DNA from: Costus lasius
Taxonomy: Eukaryota; Streptophyta; Magnoliopsida; Zingiberales; Costaceae
DNA length: 64,000 nt
Direction of reading: 5' to 3'
Assembly (NCBI GenBank): GCA_027563935.2
Contig: CM050449.1
Span: 53,151,949-53,215,948 of the forward strand
In this document: positions 1 through 9,544 of the stretch, one piece after another
Numbering within the stretch: the first letter of the stretch is position 1
How the letters are laid out: the number at the start of each line of letters is the position of its first letter
Translations under genes and position numbers: made by a program
Notes under the pieces: model-generated
The model's input: the letters and a program-made list of their open reading frames with translations, nothing else
Database searches by the model: none
Told to the model about the DNA's origin: nothing

Positions 1-1584
1 CAACCAAGATAGCAGATTAGTACTGCTTCGAATCATTTAATCTGGACTTGCATTAAATGATTATGGCTCCCACTATTTTAAGTTCAAATTGACAACCCAC
101 AAAGTCAATCGGGAAGTTTAAGACTTCCTACTGAGATGGGATCTTTATTTCACATGAGGCTTCGTGTCCCACGAGGGTGGGATGAGATGCACAAAGTAAC
201 CCATGTTTCCTAAGGTGGGCGCGCCGGCCGGTTGCTCCAAGCAACTCCCCTTGTTGAGACAGTCTGGGCATTTCATGTCCAGCGAGGGCTAGATACAACA
301 TGAAATCCTAACCTCTCAACGATGCCTCTAGACTTTCACCATGTGCCCAGCACATGTGAACTTCTAGTCAAGTCCATTCCAAACCGTTATGCCCAGGGCC
401 AACGAGTTTCCTTGCGAAGGCACGCCCAGGTTAAAACTGGACTGGGGAAACCATTGTCACCGCACACCTTCTAAAGATAAGTGGGTGTGTCCCACGAGGG
501 TGGGAAACAGTGCACAACACCACTGATCGATAGCTTGATGAGGGCTACGCGTCAGAAGGCTACAGACTTGATATTATTTTTGAGGGTTTTTGAGGTCTCA
601 TCCTCTTAGTTTTATCTTTTGTCTAACATTACAGGCATGCAATCCTATAGTGATAACAAAACGATAAAACACATCCAGGCATGCTTTTGCAGATATTAAA
701 AGCAGTAAACAAGCGATGTGGTCATAGCCTAATCAACACATTGAACCATCACATGTCGAAGGATGTTCAATGCTTGACCTAGGTGACAAGCCCCAACAAG
801 ACCTAACCTAGCCGCCACCAAGCTTTATCTTCAAGTGCGGCTTCAAGGTCCTCCACATCAAGGCATAGCACGCAAACCTAAGGGTTCGGCCAAGACATTG
901 ATGGCTCCTCCATGCATGATGCGCCATCATGCTTGTGCCAAGAGGGATAGCTCACGAACCCTACGGTTTGGCCAAGCCCTTACTTGCGCCACCAAGCAAG
1001 ATGCGCCATCATGGTTGATGCGCCAAGATGTAAGCTTCAAGAGGGATGCGCCCTTAATCTTCTTTGTGCGTTTACAAAAAAAAAAAGAAAAAGCGGCACG
1101 CAGGCCTCACACAGAATACATCACAGGCATACAAGGGGCTTGACTATGACCACAACACGATGCACAATCATCTCATGCTTTTCTATATGCTCATGAAAAC
1201 ATAAAACTTCAGTTTTAGTTTCTTAGAAAATATGTCTTTGAAACTCAACGTCCGCTCGCAAATCTAAGATTTTCGTTTCTCTTAGGAGTCTACAAGTGAC
1301 GCATGTATGCTCCAAGCATGCTTGCCGTCTACCCTTGCAATCCTTAACTTGCCAAGAAGTCCCACATAGTAGGTCTATCCTACATGCGTGGGTAGAAATT
1401 AATTCTCGCACATGTGGGTCTATCCCACCATGTGAAGAAAGCGAAAACCAAAGAGTCGAATAGATGTTAGGAACGAAAAACTTACAATTTTTCTTACTTA
1501 GAAAAATTCATGCGCATATGCAATTTTTTCAAAAAATTTCAGATGGCATGCGAGAATACAATAAATGTGCGCCCCCGAGTGGAT
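1..1584 (-). mobile_element. Copia Z1 5' leader (untranslated internal region), degenerate
   Basis: This stretch has no gene. It reads on the minus strand as the leader between the 5' LTR (right) and gag (off the left edge). It matches the leader of element D at 57400-58100: the same order of blocks is seen, including the 'cccacgagggtggga' motifs, the 'gttatgcccagggccaacga' block, and the 'gataagtgggtgtgtcccacgagg' block at 478-503 (compare 57840-57866). A purine/A-rich tract lies near 1076-1092. No iMet-type primer site (TGGTATCAGAGC) is found next to the LTR border at 1585, unlike the other copia copies here. Short ORFs in this stretch look like chance. Confidence 0.7.
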
Positions 1585-2083
1585 TGTTGGGAAACCCCGA
1601 GGATTTTAAAATTTTTACAGACAAGCACAGCGGAAACAATCCCCGAAACAGGCCAGTCCCAAAAACCCAGAAGATCGAGTCTTGCGAGGAGATCGACACG
1701 GTGAGTAGGAGATGATACCTTGCAACGAATATGATGGATGGGATGCAGGCGCCCAAATGTGCACCCTCTGCAGTCTCACACACAGCCGAACCTCGAGTCC
1801 TCTTCTTCCACGCCCAGTGCTAGCCTCGGGAAGAAGATCCACGCCTTTGGGAGACTTCCTCAATCACTTGCGCCAAGTCCAGAGGAGATGCCAAGGAGAG
1901 GAGGTGGAGCTTCGTCGGAGTCCAACTCTTGAAGCACTCCACCAAGATCCAAAAAGGAATCAACCAAATCCAAAGTCCAACTTTGGAGATGAGGGCGCCA
2001 AGAAACTTCCAAAGCTCCTAACTCACTAAAGGGAAGAGGAGAGGTAATGGGTGAACATTCCTCTCCCTCTTTTTAGGAGTGGT
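1585..2083 (-). repeat. Copia Z1 5' LTR, U5-side piece (1 of 3)
   Basis: On the minus strand the LTR ends here with ...CCCAACA, and the + strand begins TGTTGGGAAACC. The order of blocks parallels the U5 part of the copia B LTR (a 'gcggaaa' block close to the end, then an 'ATACC' block). The LTR is interrupted after 2083 by copia A and resumes at 20357. A donor-like AAG|GTATC lies at 1721-1714 on the minus strand. The three pieces sum to about 1.95 kb. Confidence 0.65.
2079..2083. repeat. Target-site duplication of copia A (left), GTGGT
   Basis: GTGGT directly precedes the TGTTGGGG start of copia A and is repeated at 20352-20356 directly after the ...CCAACA end, so it defines the outer element's borders. 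Confidence 0.93.
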
Positions 2084-3774
2084 TGTTGGGGTATGCCCTT
2101 AAGGCTAATGTTTGAGGCCTATGGGAATGTATCTGTATAATGTAATAAACTCTTATGTTTATAAAGGCATGGTTGTTATTCAGTTAGCTACATTGTCTGC
2201 TGCAATATATGTTCTTCTGAATAATGTCTCAAAGCTGTTCAGCTGGGCTGACATGCTATTAAGTCCTTAGTCGATGTATCTTGGTGAACATTAGACAGCC
2301 TTGATATTGTTAAGACTAATATGTGTTCTAATCTTATAGGATGCTTCGAGCATGGAATAAGATGTAGACTCATGGGTACATGGGATGTACTGGACAGACC
2401 CTACTAGGATGTTCAATTGTTTGTCACAATGTGAATATTCCTTGATTATGACAAGTGGCACATTTCCTCTGACTTGAGATCACTTGTGTTTTCTAAATGA
2501 TGATTGTCATTGTTTTGAGATAGTTCAATATCGTTTGAAACATAATGATTATAGACTATCTTGGATGATGAGCTTGAGTCAGGTTAGGGCACTAGTGATA
2601 GACATAGGATTGCCGTCTCCTTGTTTAAGGAGTGTGATGTTCTAAAGGGGCCCCCTGGATGAGATGATTGAGAGAGTGTATGGCCATACCCAGGTGACTA
2701 TGATCATCTGATCTAATCATGCTCATCATATTGGAATTACAAGCTTGACAGGCTTGTCCAATAAGAACATCCAGTGGCAAAGGAAAAATGCATGCCTTGT
2801 GATTTGATTCACACTTGTGCTGTTTTTGGGTGTAGTCTTGGAAGACTCTTTTCTTTATATCGGGAGACAGTGATGTGTTGCTAGATACCTCTCACTGATC
2901 GTGATAACGTAAGTTGTCGTTACCGACATTTAAAGGAAACCCTTTGGGTCGCACAATTTGATGATATGGCTTACTTAAGTCAGATCGTGTGGACTGAATT
3001 ATTTGGGTTCAGTTTAAAGGGATTTAATCTTTGATTGTAAGTGAGATCTGGTCTGATCATGTTTGATTGATTAGGGCTTGAGATCGGTAAGCTTTGATCG
3101 AGAGAATGCATGCCAGATCGGTCAGATCAGGGGCATCGTTGAGATCGACGGTTAGATCGTGAACCTTAGGGTTTATTTAAGATCTAGACTAGATCATTGG
3201 CTTGATTGGTTCTTAAACCGAACCAAAGTGAACCGGCTCACTAAATGAGCGCTTGGTTCATAGGGAGAGGAGTAGGCGACAAGTTCACTTGGCGTGAACG
3301 TTGTGGTGAGGAGTGGTTACTATTTTTAGTAACCATGATCTCCACTTGAGGGGGCTCTCGTCCGAATAGAGTATGCTCTATTTTCGCCACTTCCCATATT
3401 CCTCTCGACATTCTTGTGTGAGTGCGGCGACGCTTGACGGATTGAGGAGGATTCGGCCAAGAGAGATTGACATCTCATTTTCCCTTCACTCGTCAAAGGA
3501 CCTCTTGGAACCTTGCTAGCACAAGGAGCACCAAGAGAGATAGCGACATCATCTTGTGTGTGACGACAAGGAGAAGATCTCGTTTGATCTTTACTTCCAA
3601 GGTGCCATCTAGAAATGGCAATGGTATGGATCGAATCATCTCTTATACAATCGGTTTTTCCTTTAAGTTGATTATATAAGGTGCATGCGATTCTTAGAGA
3701 CCCTATCCGCTGCTTGAAATTTGTTTTGCACCATGCTGGGTTTCGCCCCCCCCCTCTTAAAAGGGGTTCCAACA
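2084..3774 (+). repeat. Copia A 5' LTR (1691 bp)
   Basis: It begins TGTTGGGGTATGCCC and ends ...GGTTCCAACA (TG...CA). A TATA-like CTTTATATCGGG near 2861-2872 is conserved in copies A, B and C but is TTCATATC in S and E. A GATAAC-GTAA-GTTGTC hairpin lies at 2903-2918. Near the end, ATG-GCA-ATG followed by GTATGG (3615-3629) is the predicted first coding exon and splice donor. The promoter position is not established. Confidence 0.95.
3615..3623 (+). other. Predicted first coding exon of copia A gag-pol (ATG + 2 codons) before a GT donor
   Basis: ATG-GCA-ATG sits directly before GTATGG in the 5' LTR. The ATG has G at +4 and a purine at -3. If joined to the acceptor after 5580, it is in frame through seven codons into the gag ORF. 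The same ATG-GCN-NNN|GT arrangement is seen in copia B (minus, 17144-17136), C (45047-45055), S (54907-54915) and E (59815-59823). This is an inference from conservation; no transcript evidence is available. Confidence 0.6.
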
Positions 3775-3776
3775 AC

Positions 3777-3788
3777 TGGTATCAGAGC
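3777..3788 (+). other. Copia A primer-binding site (iMet tRNA type)
   Basis: TGGTATCAGAGC starts two bases after the LTR end. It is complementary to the 3' end of plant initiator-Met tRNA, the usual minus-strand primer of copia elements. Confidence 0.92.
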
Positions 3789-4711
3789 AGGTTTTCTATG
3801 CATCTTTGTATGATTGCTTAAGCTTATGTGATCCATGTTTGCGTGTACATGCTTAGATCTAGTTAACATGCGATTTTTCTTTAAGTTTTTATACATGCGA
3901 AACTTGAAGTATGTTTTCATTGGCGCATGTTGTTCTTGGCGCATGCTTTGTGTTTTTCTTAAAACCCTAATTGACATGCGCGAGTCACTCTAGATCTAAG
4001 GCTCTACTATAAACCCTTAGACGGGTTATTAGGGTTGAAGTCACCCCCTGAGTTAGATCCAACAGTCTGATCAGACCATCTGACAGCCTGAATGGGTCGA
4101 CCTGTTAGCACCTTGGCGCAAGCCTATGGTGGCTATAGGTCGACTGCAGACAGGTGTGTAGCGATGTCTGATTGAGACAACTTATGAACACACATGAGTT
4201 AGGCCCGGGGTCACACCCGCTTGCCAGACCTCATTGTGGTTGTTCAGCCCTGGCGCATGCATGGTTGACCTCATGGTCGACTCAAGTCAGTTAGGACTTG
4301 GTGCATGCAAGGGCAGTGGATCTGATTAGGTTGGATGAGTGGATCCCTAGTAATGTACCGTTGTAAGGTTGTAGGGCAAATAAGGAAAAATTAAAATTAA
4401 TCCCAAGGGGTTTTCGAAAATTTTAATTTTTATAATGGATCACTTGATTGCTGAATGGATGCATGTGTCTGTCTATTTTGTCTTATGTGGGCTGCCCATG
4501 TTAAATCTGTGCTGTGCTGGGGCCTGCGTGCCTGTTTTAAAATTGTAAATTAATTATTGTGATCTGCGCATCACTGTGTTTTAATTTATAAATGTAAGTG
4601 ACCTGCGTGTCACTCTTGTCTAGATAGTTAAATTTGTAATTTAATTAGACAAGAGCACAGAGCACACTTGGCAGAGGCGCATGCAGCAAGTGGCTGGACC
4701 AGGTGGGAGGT

Positions 4712-4728
4712 CTAGGGTTCGACCCTAG
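4712..4728 (+). other. T-arm-like hairpin in copia A leader (loop TTCGA)
   Basis: The six-base stem CTAGGG/CCCTAG closes the loop TTCGA and gives a GGTTCGACC core resembling a Pol III B box. Counterparts lie at 46123-46139 (copia C, CCAGGG/CTCTGG) and 60921-60937 (copia E, CTAGAG/CTCTAG). The stem changes keep pairing. It is absent from the leader of copia B. Confidence 0.5.
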
Positions 4729-5060
4729 GACCAGGCGCATTTTCCCTGGTGGGCGCACCTGTGCTGTAATTGGCGCTTGGGCCCAGGTTTGGGCCAGATG
4801 TGCAGCAAAAGACCCATGAAGAGCAAATGAAGACTTAAGTTAGGTTAAGGTCTTCTAGGGCTATGGGCTTTTACCACATAAGATACATGCTTTCTTTTAT
4901 TGCTTAATATTAGAATTGCATGATTAAATTATCTTCTGCTATCACCATAGGAATTGCATGATAGGCAAGAAGATAAAAGACCGTTAAAATCCAACGCTTA
5001 AATATCAAGCTCGTAAGCCTTCTGACGCGAAACCTCACTGTTCTGATTATCGTTGGAGCC

Positions 5061-5084
5061 GTGTTGTACCCACTCAGTGGGCAC
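5061..5084 (+). other. Leader hairpin 1 of copia A (CCCA-CTCAG-TGGG)
   Basis: This is the first of two copies of a 24-nt motif that begins GTGTTGTACC and ends GGCAC. The third stem pair is C-G here and A-T in the second copy at 5270-5293. Both copies are kept in B, C and E. Confidence 0.5.
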
Positions 5085-5269
5085 GTCCATCTATCTTCAG
5101 ACGGTGCGGGATTACACCTGCGTGTTACAGAGTAGGGATTTATCCCTTCTCGTTGCTCAGCATAGCACGTGGTGGTCCAGGGAGTAGGTCGGGTCAGCTT
5201 GACCGTGTTGGCTACATATGTGGCGCATATGGTAGCACATGGAGGCAGCCATCTGTGGGGTCAGAGATT

Positions 5270-5293
5270 GTGTTGTACCAACTCAGTTGGCAC
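5270..5293 (+). other. Leader hairpin 2 of copia A (CCAA-CTCAG-TTGG)
   Basis: This is the second copy of the 24-nt motif, 209 nt after the first, with the same loop and a compensated stem pair. It is possibly an RNA packaging or dimerisation element. Confidence 0.5.
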
Positions 5294-5601
5294 AGTCTAC
5301 TGGACTGCCCAGATGAAGGGGAATCGCACGGGTTGGCGATCGGCAGGGACTGCCTACCAGAAACTAGTGCTTGTACTCTCTGTGCATCTTATCTCGCCTG
5401 AGCGGGACGCGGAGACCAAGTATGAAATCTGGATCCCATCTCACTAAAAGAGTTTTACTCTTTCGGGCTGTTTTGCTGGATTTTTCACGCCTGATAAAAT
5501 AGTGAGAAAAAGAATCTTTCTTAAGTCCTGATTGATTCTTATACATTGATACTGACCTTGCTGTTCTTGCATTGTTGTAGATACCTGCAGCAACGAACAC
5601 C

Positions 5602-8600
5602 ATGAACTTCAATGTGCGATCCCTACTGGAAAGGGAGAAGTTTGCTGGGCCGAACTTCTCTGACTGGTTTGGACACCTTAAGATCGTTCTTAAGGCAGAG
5701 AGGAAACTGTATGTCCTCGAGACGGCGATACCGCCGCAGCCCGCTCCGAACGCCGCAAGGGCGGTTCGGGAAGCCTATGAAAAGCACGTCAATGATAGCA
5801 TTGATGTCGCTTGCCTGATGCTAGCGTCTATGACGCCACCGCTGCAGCGTCAGCATGAGGATATGTCGGCTATAGAGATGATAGCGAACCTCAAGATGCT
5901 GTATGCTGCACAGGCGAGGACTGAACGCTATAATTTGACAAAGCTCTTCTTTCAGAGCAAACTGGCTGAAGGGAGCCCAGTGGGAGCTCACGTGCTCAAG
6001 ATGATTGGGCACAAGGAGGCTCTAGAGAAACTGGGGCATACCATTAACCAGGAGCTTGCTGTGGACATTATTCTGCAGTCTCTCCCGCCTTCATTCGACG
6101 CGTTCATTATTAATTTTAATATGAACAAAATCGATTGTACTCCGGCAGAGCTGCTGAATATGCTCTTGACCACTGAGGAGACTCTGAAGGGTAAGCCTTC
6201 AACCTCTGTCTTGATGGTTCCTTCTAGGAACAAGAAGAAGGGGAAGAAGGGCAAGGCCCCGGTCAAGAATTACAGCAAGGCTCTGAAGCAGAAGGTGAAG
6301 CGGTCTAAGGAATACAGGTGTTTCCACTGTGGCCAGCTGGGTCACTGGAAAAAGGACTGTAAAGCGCTCCAAGGAGATAAGAGGGGAAGCTTTGCTTCTG
6401 GCTCAGGTATATTCGTGACTGAGGTCATGTTTTCTTCTTCTGTATCATGGGTGTTGGACACTGCATGTGGAGTTCACATTTGTTCAAATGTACAGGAACT
6501 CAAGAGAAGAAGGCAGGTGGGACAGCATGAGGTGGACCTACGAGTTGGAAACGGGGCACGGGTTGCTGCTGTTGCTGTAGGAGACTACTTTATTTCTTTA
6601 CCATCTGGACTTGTATTGGAACTAAACAGTTGTTACTTTGTTCCCAGTATAACTAAAAATATTATCTCCATTCCTGCTCTTGTTAGGAAGGGATTTTCCT
6701 TTGAATGCAATATTTCAAAGTGTATTTTGTCTTTTGATAATATTGTTTATGCAACTGGTTCAATTAATAATGGGTTATACATGTTGGACATGGAATGTTC
6801 GATACAACAAATTGATATTAAGAAAGCCAAGTATGCTGATGACAGCACCTTGCTATGGCATAGTCGTTTAGGCCATATAAACGAGAAACGCATTAAGCGG
6901 TTGCATGAAAATGGACTGCTGGGATCATTCTCCTACAAGGAGATTGATACATGCAAAGCTTGTTTAATGGGTAAAATGACGAAGTCACCTTTTCCTCACA
7001 AAGGTCAAAGGGCTTCAGGTTTACTTGACCTTATACATAGTGATGTGTGTGGGCCTTTTAGTAAACATGCCAGAGGTGGATATCAGTACTTCATTACCTT
7101 TACTGATGATTTCAGTAGATACGGGTATGTCTATCTGATGAGACATAAGAGTGAATCTTTTGACAAGTTCAAAGAGTTCAAAAATGAAGTACAGAATCAG
7201 CTAGGCCGTAATATCAAGGCACTTCGCTCAGATCGAGGTGGTGAATACCTAAGTCATGCATTTACTGACTATCTAAAGGAGTGTGGGATTATCTCACAGC
7301 TCACTCCGCCTGGAACACCGCAATGGAATGGTGTGTCCGAAAGGAGAAATAGAACGCTACTTGATATGGTTCGTTCTATGATGAGTCAGGCTACTCTACC
7401 CTACTCCTTTTGGGGTTTTGCACTGGAAACAGCTGCAAAGGTACTAAACCGAGTGCCATCCAAGGCAGTTTCAAAGACGCCATATGAGTTATGGTATGGG
7501 AAACAGCCAAGCTTGACATTTATCAGGATCTGGGGTTGCGAAGCTTATGTAAAGAAGCTCGCCTCTGGGAAACTAGAGAGTAGATCTGACAAATGTATCT
7601 TTGTCGGTTACCCTAAGGAAACTAAGGGTTATTATTTCTTCGATCCCAAGGAGAACAAGGTTTTTGTTGCTCGGACGGCCATATTTCTTGAGAAGGAATT
7701 TCTTCTGCAAGAGGCCAGTGGGAGAGAAATAAAGCTGGATGAGAATCCAGACGAAGGACAAAGTAGTCAAGCAGAGTTGGATGAGCCTGAGCCGGTAGAA
7801 CAGGTTATTGAACAACCTGAGGCTCAGATATCACGGGAACCGCGAAGATCGGGTAGGATCCGTCGACAGCCTGAGCGCTATGACGGAGTCTACATCATTG
7901 ACAATGATGAACCCCTCACTTATGCGGATGCGGTCAGTGGACCGGAGTCAGCGAGATGGCTTGAAGCTATGCGCGCCGAGATGGACTCCATGTCAGATAA
8001 CCAAGTTTGGGATTTGGTTGATCCGCCTCCGGGAATTATCCCTATAGGCTGTAAATGGATCTTCAAGAAGAAGATTGACATGGATGGTAACGTGGTTACC
8101 TATAAAAGCAGGCTAGTTGCGAAAGGTTTCAAACAAATCTACGGGATAGATTATGATGAAACTTTCTCACCTGTAGCTATGTTTAAGTCTATTCGGATTC
8201 TTTTCGCGATAGCTGCATATTATGATTATGAGATTTGGCAGATGGATGTGAAAACAGCTTTCCTTAATGGAAATCTGGATGAGGATGTGTATATGACACA
8301 ACCAGAAGGTTTCACTAATCCAGCAGATCGTCATAAGATATGCAAGTTAAAGAAGTCTATTTATGGACTTAAACAAGCATCAAGAAGCTGGAACATTCGT
8401 TTTGATGAATCAGTCATTGAATTTGGTTTCATCAAGAACGAGGATGACCCGTGTGTATATAAGAGGTTTAGTGGGAGCGTGATTACTTTCCTAGTCCTCT
8501 ACGTCGATGACATCTTGATCATTGGAAACGACATTCCTGAAATGCATGCTGTTAAGGCATGGCTAAGGAAATGTTTCCAGATGAAAGATTTAGGAGAAGC

Positions 8601-9483
8601 AGCCTATGTGTTAGGTGTGAAGATCTACAGGGATAGATCTAAGAGGCTTCTCGGGCTGTGCCAAAGTACTTACATCGATAAGGTCCTGGAGAGATTTCAT
8701 TTAGAGAATTCTAAACGTGGATATCTTCCAGTCAGACATGGTCTGAATCTTTCGAAGAGTCAGTGTCCACAAACACAGACTGAGAAAGATGAAATGGACA
8801 ATACGCCTTATGCTTCGGCTATTGGATCCATTATGTATGCGATGTTGTGTACTCGCCCAGACGTTGCTTACGGGTTAAGCGTAACCAGTCGTTACCAGAG
8901 TAATCCAGGTGTGGCGCACTGGATTGCAGTCAAGAACATTTTAAAATATCTGCGGAGGACCAAAGATATGTTCTTGATATATGGTGGTCAGGAAGAACTC
9001 AGTATTGAAGGATATACTGACGCTTCGTTCCAGTCTGACCAGGATGATTTCCGATCGCAATCAGGCTATGTTTTTAGCTTGAATGGAGGTGCAGTGGTGT
9101 GGAAGAGTTTCAAACAGTCAACTGTTGCTGATTCCACAACAGAAGCCGAGTATGTTGCAGCCTCGGAAGCATCCAAGGAGGCAGTGTGGATTCGTAAGTT
9201 CGTGAGAGAACTTGGTGTCATTCCTTCGAGTGCAGATCCTTTGGTTATCTTTTGTGATAACACTGGAGCAATCGCACAAGCAAAGGAACCACGGTCGCAC
9301 CAGAAGTCCAAGCACATACAGAGACGGTTTCATTTGATCAGGGAGATCATAGATCGAGGCGAGATCAAAGTCTGCAAGGTTCATACTGATGACAATCTGG
9401 CAGACCCGCTTACCAAGCCTCTGGCGCAGCAGAAGCATGAGAAGCACTGTAATAATATGGGTTTGAGATTTCTCAACCATTAG
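5602..9483 (+). CDS. Copia A gag-pol polyprotein, intact (1293 aa)
   Basis: This is a single-ORF Ty1/copia polyprotein that makes virus-like particles and copies and integrates the element. An N-terminal Gag (UBN2-type) is followed by a CCHC zinc knuckle at residues 240-253. Protease has DTACG with D286 (DTA rather than the common DTG/DSG). Integrase has an HHCC region, then D481, D544 and E580 (D-D35-E). Reverse transcriptase has YVDD at 967-970. RNase H has D1140, E1183 and D1219. The order PR-IN-RT-RH marks it as copia, and its length is normal for the Angela/BARE group. I used the ATG at 5602 as the start. A spliced start in the LTR (3615) would add ten residues upstream. The ORF is uninterrupted, and its sister in B is nearly identical. 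Confidence 0.96.
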   Translation: MNFNVRSLLEREKFAGPNFSDWFGHLKIVLKAERKLYVLETAIPPQPAPNAARAVREAYEKHVNDSIDVACLMLASMTPPLQRQHEDMSAIEMIANLKMLYAAQARTERYNLTKLFFQSKLAEGSPVGAHVLKMIGHKEALEKLGHTINQELAVDIILQSLPPSFDAFIINFNMNKIDCTPAELLNMLLTTEETLKGKPSTSVLMVPSRNKKKGKKGKAPVKNYSKALKQKVKRSKEYRCFHCGQLGHWKKDCKALQGDKRGSFASGSGIFVTEVMFSSSVSWVLDTACGVHICSNVQELKRRRQVGQHEVDLRVGNGARVAAVAVGDYFISLPSGLVLELNSCYFVPSITKNIISIPALVRKGFSFECNISKCILSFDNIVYATGSINNGLYMLDMECSIQQIDIKKAKYADDSTLLWHSRLGHINEKRIKRLHENGLLGSFSYKEIDTCKACLMGKMTKSPFPHKGQRASGLLDLIHSDVCGPFSKHARGGYQYFITFTDDFSRYGYVYLMRHKSESFDKFKEFKNEVQNQLGRNIKALRSDRGGEYLSHAFTDYLKECGIISQLTPPGTPQWNGVSERRNRTLLDMVRSMMSQATLPYSFWGFALETAAKVLNRVPSKAVSKTPYELWYGKQPSLTFIRIWGCEAYVKKLASGKLESRSDKCIFVGYPKETKGYYFFDPKENKVFVARTAIFLEKEFLLQEASGREIKLDENPDEGQSSQAELDEPEPVEQVIEQPEAQISREPRRSGRIRRQPERYDGVYIIDNDEPLTYADAVSGPESARWLEAMRAEMDSMSDNQVWDLVDPPPGIIPIGCKWIFKKKIDMDGNVVTYKSRLVAKGFKQIYGIDYDETFSPVAMFKSIRILFAIAAYYDYEIWQMDVKTAFLNGNLDEDVYMTQPEGFTNPADRHKICKLKKSIYGLKQASRSWNIRFDESVIEFGFIKNEDDPCVYKRFSGSVITFLVLYVDDILIIGNDIPEMHAVKAWLRKCFQMKDLGEAAYVLGVKIYRDRSKRLLGLCQSTYIDKVLERFHLENSKRGYLPVRHGLNLSKSQCPQTQTEKDEMDNTPYASAIGSIMYAMLCTRPDVAYGLSVTSRYQSNPGVAHWIAVKNILKYLRRTKDMFLIYGGQEELSIEGYTDASFQSDQDDFRSQSGYVFSLNGGAVVWKSFKQSTVADSTTEAEYVAASEASKEAVWIRKFVRELGVIPSSADPLVIFCDNTGAIAQAKEPRSHQKSKHIQRRFHLIREIIDRGEIKVCKVHTDDNLADPLTKPLAQQKHEKHCNNMGLRFLNH

Positions 9484-9492
9484 ATTAAGTGC

Positions 9493-9503
9493 AAGTGGGA
9501 GAT
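9493..9503 (+). other. Copia A polypurine tract
   Basis: AAGTGGGAGAT directly precedes the 3' LTR start at 9504, ten bases after the polyprotein stop. It is the expected plus-strand primer. The same tract is present in B (11228-11238, minus) and C (50912-50922). Confidence 0.88.
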
Positions 9504-9544
9504 TGTTGGGGTATGCCCTTAAGGCTAATGTTTGAGGCCTATGG
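9504..9544 (+). repeat. Copia A 3' LTR, first 41 bp
   Basis: It is identical to the first 41 bp of the 5' LTR and is then cut by copia B. The last five bases, TATGG (9540-9544), are the B target-site duplication, repeated at 18693-18697. Confidence 0.93.

Larger units (their letters stand above)
3624..5580 (+). other. Predicted leader intron of copia A (1957 nt)
   Basis: The donor is G|GTATGG at 3624. The branch site TACTGAC is at 5550-5556, a pyrimidine-rich tract follows, and the acceptor TTGTAG ends at 5580, 25 nt after the branch A. The intron would remove the LTR end, the primer site and a leader full of upstream ATGs. Equivalent introns are predicted in B (1982 nt), C (1944 nt) and E (1948 nt). 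Confidence 0.6.
3789..5601 (+). other. Copia A 5' leader, non-coding
   Basis: This 1.8-kb leader has no gene. It holds a T-arm-like hairpin (4712-4728), two related hairpins with CTCAG loops (5061-5084 and 5270-5293) and the predicted acceptor before gag. The block at about 5000-5450 is strongly conserved among copies A, B, C and E. Long leaders carrying packaging and dimerisation signals are typical of the Angela/BARE group. Confidence 0.8.

Noticed and set aside
835..1143. 102-codon ORF in the Z1 leader
   Set aside because: There is no domain, it lies in a decayed non-coding leader, and it includes a low-complexity lysine run from an A-rich tract.
4700..4740. A functional tRNA gene in the copia leader
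   Set aside because: Only a T-arm-like hairpin is present. No acceptor stem, anticodon arm or full A box could be folded around it.
5153..5447. Overlapping leader ORFs (about 82 and 92 codons) repeated in copies A, B and C
   Set aside because: The 82-codon frame starts at TTG, the frames overlap, copy E breaks them, and similarity is as expected from recent common origin. The region is better explained as structured leader RNA.
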